Origin: Russula earlei
Lineage: Eukaryota; Basidiomycota; Agaricomycetes; Russulales; Russulaceae
Direction of reading: 5' to 3'
Assembly (NCBI GenBank): GCA_025769875.1
Contig: JAGFNK010000184.1
Coordinates: 29,773 to 93,772, forward strand
DNA: 64,000 nt
The position numbers and the translations under genes are program-made. Below the pieces are notes generated by a model that saw nothing but the letters and a program-made list of their open reading frames with translations, was not told the DNA's origin and did not search any database. Each line of letters begins with the position of its first letter. The stretch's first letter is position 1. This document shows positions 9,853 to 19,319 of the stretch, piece by piece.

Positions 9853-10945
9853 CTATCACTAACCAGGAACTTGCCAATTCACTACCATCTTGCCAATTTC
9901 ATTTCCCCTGTATCTGCTTGAACAACTCCATTTAAAAGTTTGTACTTATATTATTGAGTGCCATTAATGTCATTCTATCAAAGAAAAATGGAGGTCCATC
10001 AAGTTGGTCTTGAGGAATATTTTGGCTGGGGGTCACACCTGCATCATGCCTGCATCACACATTTCTGGACAGAGTTTGATTGTCCGACTAGTGTAAGTGG
10101 ATTCTGGTCATGGTCACATAAACAAATGCACATGCCTCACATCTGACAAGTCTCCCACTCACTGCCTCCTTACCTTGTCTTCTTCATCCTTCCCCCACCA
10201 TCTTGTCTGTCTGCCTATTCTCCCACTCCCACTCTCTCAATGACTGCCTTCCACCAATGCAGCCTCATCCGTTAACCCCAATGCTGCAAACTGTCACCTT
10301 GTGCCCTGTGGTCTGGCTGTCCTCTCATCTTTTGTTTTCCTTTTCACTGTGCCTCTTGGTCATCTTGTGCATTTCACTTCTTGTCTTTCATCTGCCTCAC
10401 ACAATTCTTTTTCATCATATAAGTGCAAGGAAGACCTCATGATTATTGCAGGTGCACTCAAGCTCTTGATGGAGGGCACCACATCTGACCTCACCACTCA
10501 AATCAAAGAACATCTTGCTGCCCATCCAGAGTTGGAAAACAGCCAATGGTTTGTGGGACTCTATGGCAGATGACATAGCAGTAATCAGCATCCCTCATCA
10601 TCATCACTGGCCTCATCAGTAGGACCATCAAATGCAGCACATGCAGCACAACTGCTTGCACAACTGCCTTCACACCATTTTACTTATGGTACTGCACCTT
10701 ACAATACTATTGTGCCATCATTCCAGACTCAAGTATTGGAACCAGATTTCACACTACTCCATTACAACAGCTTTCCCTAGTCCCCCCACCTAAAAACATC
10801 TAATCAAATTGCTTTATTGTAAATAAGCGGGGATGTTTCATCCCGGGCAGACTGTAATTCAGCATGTGTTACATGTCCATTACTTTCATGACATTTTGTG
10901 ACTGGCAAGATGGTAGTGAATTGGTGAGTTCCCAGTTAGTGATAG
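9853..10945. mobile_element. 1.1-kb element with about 44-bp terminal inverted repeats
   Basis: Bases 9853-9896 and the reverse complement of 10902-10945 match at about 40 of 44 positions, both starting CTATCACTAAC. Each terminus is flanked by TA (9851-9852 and 10946-10947), which suits a Tc1/mariner-type target site. The sequence also contains CACTA five bases in, so the class is open. The interior has no recognisable transposase; it carries the short SAP-like ORF listed next. This is probably a non-autonomous DNA transposon. Confidence 0.6.
10301..10573 (+). CDS. Small ORF with a SAP-like helix-turn-helix segment
   Basis: The C-terminal half (from about 10425) reads CKEDLMIIAGALKLLMEGT followed by SDLTTQIKEHLAAHPEL. 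This resembles the SAP-like DNA-binding helix pair often seen in fungal transposon-associated proteins (pattern: KxDLxxIAxALxLxxxGTxxxLxxxIxxHL). The first half is hydrophobic and Ser-rich and may be non-coding. The ORF lies inside the inverted-repeat element 9853-10945. The start and a functional role are uncertain. Confidence 0.3.
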   Translation: MPCGLAVLSSFVFLFTVPLGHLVHFTSCLSSASHNSFSSYKCKEDLMIIAGALKLLMEGTTSDLTTQIKEHLAAHPELENSQWFVGLYGR

Positions 10946-10947
10946 TA

Positions 10948-12266
10948 TGCAATGTCCTCCCGTGCCTGGAGCAGTCTGACCAGGTTAGATGAGAATGAAC
11001 GTCCCACCAAGCAGATCGGCAGGTACGGGTACAACTGCGACTCAAATACATTGAGTTGACGAGTCAAATTTGACCGTCCTTGGTCAAAGCGTCTTAAAAA
11101 AGTCGTCGGCCCTGCACGCGTGCAATGTCGTCGTTACTGGGTCCGTTGACGGGGGTCCTCCATCGGGCACAAAGAATAGGGGGGGACGGCCGATGACTTG
11201 GGCGCACTTGAACTGCTGCACGACTGGGGACGAAAGCGGCGTGCTCGGGTTGTCGTGCATTAAGGCGTAGCAGGTACGAGCGGTGTGAGCGTTGGTGTTG
11301 GCTGGACCGTTACGGTGGTGGCGGGAGACGAGGCATGCGAATGAAATGCACGATGTCGTCGCGTGTTGTGGTGGTGCCAGGGGTCATTGGTGGTGTTGCT
11401 GCTGCTGTTGCAGCAGCGGTGGCGATGGCGTCAGTCGCGCCATGCTGATAAGTGTATTGGGAAAGGGGCACCGGGAGTAGGCGACAGACGTCGGCCGGAG
11501 CGTGATCTCGAGGAATGTTGGCCAATCCGAGGCGGTGCCGATGTTGTCGTCTTCCGAGCGTGACGAGACTCTCTCCACTTGAAGTGCCGGTAACAGGCAT
11601 GGACGAGAGCGCGCGAGTGGACTGGGAGACGAGGCAAGTGACAGCCGGGAGTTCGTAGATCTACACTGAGGTGGTGACAACGCAAGAAGCAGAGATAGGA
11701 CGAAGCAGGAGGCGACGACTCGGGGGACGAAGGCATAGAGACGCAGACGGCAGGGGCGGCAGATAATGGGCTTAACGATGGACAGGGCTGGACCGATGGC
11801 GGCTGGCTGTGCTGAGGCGCAGGCCATGAGCGAGGCTAAGGTTAGAGTGGCGTGGGGTGCTAAGAGGACGGCGACCGTAGGCGACACTAGAGCTGAAGCA
11901 AGCGGAACTGAGGCAGACGGAACTGAGACTGAGGTGGGCGTAGCTGATGGACTGCAGACGAGACGGGGACTGCAGGGGCGATAGCTACTGGAAAGACGGT
12001 GGATGTCGCAGAGACGGCGGTGGAGGAAGCTGAGGGTGCGGAAGCCGGCGAAGTGAAAGCTGCGGTGGACGAGGGTGAGACGACGCATGAGGCAAAGGGC
12101 GCGGAGGTGTGTCCACTTGCTGCTCCTGGCGTTACGCGAGTTCGCACACCCACGCGGCGCTTCCAACTCGTAATGGGAGTGGATTTTTTGCGCAGGGGAT
12201 GAGTAGCGTGGTTGGTAGTCTAGAATTCGGGGGTCTCACTAGGGAGAACCGAGTCGGCGCTCCCAC
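10948..12266. other. GC-rich, composition-biased spacer
   Basis: Long frames exist on both strands (for example minus 12166-11384), but they are dominated by Ser/Ala/Arg/Pro or Gly/Ala/Glu from biased base composition and show no domain. A (tgc)n-like tract lies near 11396-11420. I call no gene here. Confidence 0.4.
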
Positions 12267-12556
12267 CAAATGACGTCGGGATGTTGAGAGAATATCGCGA
12301 CTATGCGCTGAACACCTCTCGGAAATCGAGAAACAAACCTCTTCTCTCGTTCATGCGTCAGGGATCGAGACGTCGGGAGGTCGTCCTCCGGTCGTGTGCG
12401 AAATTCCCAGCAGAATAACCTATCGCAGCTGTTGTCAGACACGTGGACAAGGGGCTCGCATAATGCCTGAAGTCCCGGTGATACTGGAACTCGTCCTCCC
12501 TACACGTCCTCCCTATCGCGCATGCGTAGCCTCGGGGAGGATAGTGGAGAAGTCCT

Positions 12557-13818
12557 CTAGCTCCCAACGTAGTTCCGGTTCTGACTCTGCATAGTGATGG
12601 AGGTGTTGCGTGACGAAAAGAAATGATATGGCGACTGCGGGCTGGACGACGGCGCGACTGGGGTGCGAAGGCTAGGAACAGGTGCTCGGGAACTGGAGAT
12701 GTAAGTGGAGGCGATGACAGGCTGAGCGAGAGAGCGTGGTGGCGGTGGCGGATGCGATGCAGCAGAACTGAGGGCGCGTGGGTGAAGAGTGGAGGAAAGG
12801 ATGGGAGGTCGGACGACGGTCGGGGTCAGCAATGCTGACGGATGGCGTGTGAATGATTTGCGAGTTTGCACTACGTTCTGAGCGACATGTGGGCGCACCA
12901 GGACAAACACGGGCCACGTAGGAACCAACCCACGCGGGGCCAGTGCACAGCCGGAAGAGACCTGGAGCGGTGACGGAGCTGATTCGCCGGATGGGGGTGA
13001 GGAGGAGGGGGATTGGCGAGAGTTACGTGTGCCCGGTGGGATCATCTATCTATCAGAGCTGTGTCAACGAGCTTGCCATGCGGCGATGGCGGCCTCTTTT
13101 GCTGTTCTTTTTTTGGGGGATGCGATGATGAGGGGGGTTCCCGTTGGTTGGGAAGGAAAGAGTTTTGTTCCCGCGGCGAGGTCCAAAACATTTGATTCCG
13201 CGATCGAGACTTCAAGGGAGGAGATTTACAACCGCGACGACGATCTTTCACGTTAGCATTTCTGAAGAATGAGGACCCAGATCAGGTCCGAGGCCATGCA
13301 TGTGCGGAAGTTGGTGAAGACCTAGATGGGTGACTGCCCGAGTTGGAGTATATTGTAAAACTTGAGGGAGTTGGAGGTTGAGGAGGACTTGGCCGCGGTG
13401 AAAAATGGCGATGAGGGCTGCGTCGAGATCTTCATCGGATTCTCTGTTTCCGTGACTCCCAGCAGCGATGGTGACTGCGGGATGGCAGGTTGCTGTTCGT
13501 TCTTGCAGCCTCGGGACCTCGGGCGAGGTCGTCCATGCTTTCGTGTGTCCCCTGGACTCTGGCATGCGCGGTAGTCGAGAGGGCCTGGAGGTGTGAGGCA
13601 AAATCTAGAGCCTAAGGGCGGTTGGTCAGGTGTCGACGCAGGGTGAGTTTGAGAGGTTGGCTGCGAAGGAAGGGTTTGTAGTGGGTTCCAAGGTCGATCC
13701 GATATGAGCTACTTTTCTCCTGATCCATCATCGCATCACATGGCGATGGACCGCGATATATAACGACGCAACGCCCATTCGACTTGTTTGCCATTTTCAT
13801 GCCAGCATCAGATCTCAT
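12557..13818 (-). pseudogene. Possible decayed gene inside duplication copy 1
   Basis: Minus-strand frames conserved between the two duplicate copies include ...LDAALIAI.HRGQ.LLNLQLPQVLQYT (copy 1 about 13470-13370) and, in copy 2, a longer open stretch with SFAANLSNSPCVDTLANRPQ. In copy 1 one base is missing near 13630, which breaks the latter frame. I do not recognise the protein and cannot build a splice model that joins the frames. The Pro/Ser-rich ORF 13045-12557 is also conserved at 29349-28969 but looks composition-driven. Confidence 0.25.
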
Positions 13819-14561
13819 ACATCATGTTGCTCCCCGAATGAGCTCAGCTGAGAAACAGCTCTGTTGAGGTGGAAGTCCTCCGTCACCGAGGTGAGCATGG
13901 ATGTTGTCCGGTGAAGTTGGTCGTACATGCTTGTTGACACGACTCTCAGTGATAGCGGCGCAATGCCTGCTCGGCCATTGTTGCGATGCATGGTCCACCT
14001 CTTAACTTCTCAAGGGTCCGCAAAAGAGGCCGGCCCTGAATCTGTCCACGCTCACGGTGTATCATGACAACTTGTTCCATTTACACCCCTTTCTGAGCGT
14101 GCCAGACGTTCACCAAACTTCGCGGAACGCAGGGCATAATCATTCTTGGCAATTAGAACCATCTCTGAACGGTTTGGCGTATTTGCTCAGATACGGCTCG
14201 GGCTCGGCTCACGAAGGCTTGGTTACACCGACATTTATAAAAAAGCATTGTGGATATTGTACCGGTCGGTATCACCCCGGTCTAGGCCTCGGCCTCTTGT
14301 CATGGCACTCTAAAAGCGACGAAATCCATCGGAATACTAATCGATGTCCCGGCCAATTATCTGGACCTCACGCGCATCATTTACTTAAAACTGTCCGGAG
14401 CGCGAATCCCCTTTTCGCGTTAGACATTCCCGTTTTCGCCTTCGTCGTACGCTACACTTTCTCCTCGATTTCTCGTACTGTCCGCTGGTCGGAACCACCG
14501 GATTCCGTTAGGGACTCTGATTTTTTGTCCTCTTTTCTTCGAGTCGTCCCTCCTGTCTGAC

Positions 14562-16521
14562 GTGATGTCTTTCCCCATCTTTATCTCTGATTCACCCACA
14601 AAGCGTGAGTCCAATGGGAGTGACAGGTCGTCCCTTTCCTATCTCAAAGTCCTGGAGATGTCGCCGGTGGTGGATTCGGAACAGCCATCTCCCGATGGTT
14701 CCGCACAGCGTGTCAGCAGGCTGGCACGGCGTATTCACGGATGGTCCTGGCAAGCGGTGAGCCTACTCGCCCAGCAGCGGAATCGTGTTGCCGTCGTTTA
14801 TTCCCTTTATAGTTCCCAATAGGCATGGGCACAGGCGCAGTCTATGTCACACTGTCGGGTCTGAAAGAACATCCAGGAGTTCTCACGACTGTCGAGGCCT
14901 TCTTTTTCTTTTTAAACCTCTCCACTTTCTTAATCAACTCCACGACACTCCTTCTCCAAGCAATATGTGCGACTCTTTTGTCTTATGTCCTAATTCTCCG
15001 TCTCAGTGTAAAACGTTACAGTGTATCCACGGCAGTCTAGGCGCTTAATATGCGATCCAGTCAAAGGCGTCTTTGTTCCCCTCATCGTACGAGCCAATAC
15101 CGCACTCAGTTTATCCCGGAGTCCAACTTCACACACCAGGTGTTATCCTTTGCGACAATCATGATCGGGACCATCAATTATGGAGTAATTCCGGGCCATC
15201 TTTCTCCAGAAGGGATATACGTTCTCTTCTGGTACACGACTCCCCGACATATGTTGATCTCCATTCTAACATGTACTCATCGTGACCAGGGTCTACGTCT
15301 TCTTGTCCGTTTCCGTGTGCTTCCCGATGTTGATGATCTGGTACAACAAGCCCCACGACGTGTGTACATTTACGCCCGCGTGGGCTTTCTTGGTACGCAG
15401 TCCAACTTGGGATTTGTAGACATGCCACACTGACTCGATCACATAGATCTTCCCTATGGTGATGTCACGTCAGACTTGTTTCCAAGGGTCGACTGAATGA
15501 AATATATAGATGCTCGTTGGTGTGATCGCAGCGAACGTTCTGCGTGTCTTGGATCCCTCCGATTTTCGCGCAGTCGGCGTGCTCTTCGTGGGCTACTTCT
15601 TCCAAGGCGTCGGTTTCTTCATGACCACGTTCTACATTTGCATATATATTCTTCGGTACACGTCCCAATCCGCGCCTTCCGATCATCCATGCTGACGAAG
15701 TATCTGCCGCTTTGCAGGATCATGACGGTGCGTCCCCACGATTGCTGAAGGCGCGAATGAACGAGCCTGGCGTCCCCTGCTTATTCCACAGACCGGATTC
15801 ATGGAGGGTCATCAGGCAAATGGGGCATTTGTCGCTTGCGGCCCACCTGGGTTTACAGCGCTCGCGCTGCTCAATCTCGGATCTTATGCACGCAAAATGT
15901 CAGTTGTGACCCCTCCACCACATTCTCACTTCCCGTCCGCAAGAACTGATTTTTTTTTTTTTGGCCTTTTTGTCATCTTCCTCTTTTCAGCCTTCCGCAG
16001 CACAAACTCGTCTCTCCTCTAGCTGGCGAGCTCTGGTATTCCTCGAGCGTCCTGGTCGGACTCCTTCTCTTCGGACTTTCCATTTTCCTCTTCATATTCG
16101 GCATGTTGCCGTATTGGTCAAGAGTCCACAAGGACCTCAGCGAAATCCTAGGATGTCAGTCCAGACCCTCCGCTCCTTCCTCTCTCTCCCACGTCGCTCA
16201 TTGCACCTCATACGTCGAACAACCGTGGCTTACGGATCACGCGCCCCCTTTTTTTTCTTTCTTCTTTTCTTTTCAGGTTGGGCCCTGACGTTTCCGAACG
16301 TGGGTTGGATCTCGTGTCTGCGCGTCCTCGGCGACGACCTTGGGATCCATTTCTTCTTCGTCCTGCACGCCATCATGGTTGTCGTGATGTGCGCCCTGTG
16401 GGCGGTGTTGATCGTGCTGACCGCGCTCGCGTTCTGGAGAGGGAAGATTTTCTTAGCGGCGGAAGCAGATGTTCTCAGGGACAATAATCGTGTGGCGGTG
16501 GCAAAGAACGGGTCTGTTTAG
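14562..16521 (+). CDS. TDT/SLAC1-family membrane transporter, copy 1 (430 aa, 11 exons)
   Basis: Exons by GT-AG and phase: 14562-14756, 14813-14966, 15022-15086, 15140-15231, 15290-15392, 15447-15458, 15510-15655, 15718-15727, 15792-15898, 15991-16154, 16277-16521; the total is 1293 nt. The protein belongs to the TDT family (malate/C4-dicarboxylate carriers, SSU1 sulfite pumps, SLAC1 channels). After a 65-residue hydrophilic N-terminus come FPIGMGTGAVYVTLS, the cytosolic link DPVKGVFVPLI, INYGVIPGHLSPEGIYVLFW, FPMLMIWYNKPHD, VGVIAANVL, HQANGAFVACGPPGFTALAL and GWALTFPNVGW, with about ten hydrophobic segments. It probably exports or imports a small anion at the plasma membrane; the substrate cannot be read from sequence. 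Exons of 12 and 10 nt are notable. All frames are open. The paralogue is at 30937-32895. Confidence 0.9.
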
Positions 16522-17093
16522 GGTATGGTTTTTGCCTGTGTCCCACCTTTCCTTTCCTCCTCGTGGTGCCATCACTTGTTTCGAGACATTTTCTTCTACC
16601 AGTTGACACATGACAGTTTACACATACACCCACGCCTCGGCAGTCGACAAAATAAACCGCAGTGGTGGAATGTGTTGGAAGTGCAGCTACGGCGCAACAG
16701 CGAGAACACAGGTTACTGCCGGGGATTTCCGAGCTTTTCTCTGGTGCACCAGTAGGTCAGTGCCACAAGTATCACAAGCTTGGCAGGACAAGTTGCAGTA
16801 CAAACCACGCGACCACTGCTCACACAACTTCGTGATTGGCGGGCCCAATGTTGCAACTTCTGTATGTCCCCCCTGACTATTTTGACGGCACTACTGGACT
16901 TGCTTATGAGCCGCAAAATAGTGCAAGTCTAAAGACAGTTGACTACGTACTACAGGACGCAAAATGTGTTGTCTCAATAACTTGCGATGTGCAAAGCAAA
17001 AGCTTATCGGGATCTGTTCGCGGTGACCAGGACTTCGACCGCCCACAACGTTCAAAAGGAATCGCTCAGCCATCTATCCACCCTGCGACCAAC

Positions 17094-18264
17094 CTACTCC
17101 GCAACCCACGTCTCGCGCCATCCGACCCACATACCCCAACGTGGTCCTAAGAGGCCTTCCCCAACGCTCCATACGCGCCACCCAAGCGCAATCCATTCCT
17201 CCAGAAATCCCCGCAGCACATCCTCAGCGCGCAGCTCCGCCACTACGAGCGCAACCGTGCGCCGCGGCTCCGCGAGTGCGGTCATCGTCCCAAGCAGCGG
17301 GGGTACAAGCGTCGGGTGATAGATGCAGTCCACGACAAGCAGTACGTCCGGCGGGTCTGCGCAGACATCGACTTGGCGCCGCGCGGGGAGGGTCCAGTCG
17401 AGCGCTGCTACCGTGACCGTGTTGGCAGTTGTGGGGGTTACGGAGAGTAGGTTTTTACGGAGAAGGGGGACGAGCGCGGGTACATCCGTCGCGGTGTACC
17501 GGCGCACCAGAGAGCTGAGCCCGAGTGCGAGGAGCCCCGTTCCGGCTCTGTTCAGAGGTGAAAACGATGGCGTGAGTGTGTGTGCTGTGTCTGTGATGTG
17601 TTAGAAGCACGCACCCGAGTTCAAGAATGTGGGTTTGACTGAGCTTCGCATAGTCGAACAAGCCAGTGCGAGTTGGTTCCGGGAAGTGTAGTTGATGTAA
17701 TACCAACGATAGAAACTCGATGCTGAGGCACATGAGGGGTTCGGGAAGTGTGTAGAAAGATCGAGATGGGGGGACGCACCTGCGGCAACATTAGAAAGCA
17801 AGAATGGAACCCAAACCGTGATGGCCCCACCTTGCTTTCCACAGAACGCTCCCGGTATCGCCGCTGCGACTCCTCAAAGCCGTTTTATCCTGAAAGAGCT
17901 CGTACTCGAGCACGACAGGTTCCGGCTGGCCCTTGCCTCCCCACTCAAGCATTCCCTCGTGTCCGATCGTGATGTCCGACCTGCTGCTCTTCTTTTTCTT
18001 CCCCTTGATCTTTCGGCCAGTGTTCCGTTTTGATTCCCCGGACATGTTCGCAACCTCGTGGGTGGTAGGCGGAGGCTTTAGCTCGATCCGGACGAGAAGC
18101 GCATCTTCCATGGAGTTCTCGGATCCAAGGCCATGAAAGTTGCCTAGATCGCTGCTGTCCGGAGGCTTGAGGGTCGCGAGACGAGTGTAGAGGAGGAAAA
18201 TCTCCTCATCGGGATCGGAGACAAATGTCGCGTTTGCTGGAAGATCGAGCGGTCCTGGTGGCAT
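17094..18264 (-). CDS. Protein-lysine methyltransferase-like (METTL21/methyltransferase-16 family), 331 aa
   Basis: Three exons: 18264-17831, 17722-17615, 17547-17094 (996 nt; introns of 108 and 67 nt). The SAM-binding motif I, ELGAGTG, spans the exon 2/3 junction, followed by the acidic ATD motif, the ALDW segment and the family motif DCIYHPTLVPPLL. The C-terminal ELRAEDVLRGFLEEW block and GPRWGMWVGWR are typical of fungal members. The SVLWKAS segment before motif I is the family entry motif. Exon 1 contains a Lys-rich stretch (around residues 90-105) that may be a nuclear targeting signal. The target is probably a lysine on a cytosolic or nuclear protein; the substrate is unknown. The start ATG at 18264 (MPPGPLDL) is the first that fits; an upstream in-frame ATG at 18414 would add 50 residues. 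Confidence 0.88.
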
Positions 18265-19319
18265 GGCAGTTAGATAGCTGATCCGTCTCTCCTGCCATGT
18301 ATGAATTACAGAACAGACGCTTTCCAAAAGAGCAAAAAAGCAAAAACAATGTGATGATTGATACGTGTATCGCCGTGGCCTGGTCTGAGCCTCCATTTCA
18401 GTGTCGAGAGACACATTCTATTCTTGAAAAAGATTACAACTTCTAGCATCCATGGCAACGTTGACTGAAGCAATAACAAGTCCAACACCTATGGAGCCAC
18501 GGCGGTACGAATACAGCGTTTACAGGACAGTAACGGCGCCTGCTTATGACTGACTGTCGGTTATATATGGTCTTGTATTCTGCGGTCTCTACCCACAACC
18601 CAGGCGACAAAGATATTTCCGTGTTGCAACCCTTACACATAACCTCCATATGCGAACCGTATGTTCATGTAGTGGAGTGGGCGAATGGATGTCAGGACCG
18701 GCTACATGGCTTGGAGCGACCTCGACCTCCCCTGTCGTCGCGACCACGGGACGCGGGGGAGAGCAAACGGAAGGAGCCTTCGACCACGACCTTTCGTACC
18801 ATGAGCGCAAGTGAAAATCGCTTTTCCCATCAAACTAAATGCCCTCTTATGTTGTCGCCGTTCACAGGTCCCCATTCTTCAAGTCGACGGAGGGTACTGA
18901 CTTTCCCAATATGCTAACGGCTTCCAAACTTGCCATTGACGACGGGTGTCCTCATGCGCGAACGTCATGGGTACGTTCGTCGACCCGTCTCAATGGTTTA
19001 ATCATCGATCAACTCTCTATCCGGTCATCTCGCGCAGGCCGCCGCAATCCCTCTCACTCGTTCACGTCCCGTCCCGTTCTCCCCATCCCTCTTCCTCTTC
19101 TCCTTTCCAGTCTACATCTTCCCCTCAGGGTGACATCCTCTTCCCACACAACGCACACATAACTTACAACGCGACGGCTTGATAGCATGGATTCAGAATA
19201 TATTGAAGAGGTGTCCGAAGGGAGTGTCATGCAGAGGGTAGGCTTGGTCGGGAAGAAGTCCAAGACAATTAGCGATCATACTTCGCCATGACAAATTTGC
19301 ACTCACTGACAACCGCCAA
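18265..19319. other. Intergenic, no gene recognised
   Basis: Frames of up to 123 codons occur, but none has a domain, splice support or a counterpart elsewhere in the window. Confidence 0.4.

Larger units (their letters stand above)
12267..16672 (+). repeat. Segmental duplication, copy 1 (about 4.4 kb)
   Basis: This stretch matches 28707-33046 in the same orientation over its whole length. Both begin with the shared caaatg(a/t)cgtcgggatgttg and end at cgcagtggtggaatg, after which the sequences differ. Each copy contains the upstream non-coding or decayed part and one complete TDT-family transporter gene. Copies differ by many substitutions and small indels, so the duplication is not very recent. 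Confidence 0.9.

Noticed and set aside
11384..12166. Minus-strand ORF of 260 codons in GC-rich sequence
   Set aside because: Amino-acid composition follows base composition, equally long frames exist on the other strand, and no domain or splice support is seen.
12280..12420. Plus-strand ORF start MLREYRDYALN shared by both duplicate copies
   Set aside because: It is short, ends differently in the two copies and has no recognised motif; conservation is explained by the duplication itself.
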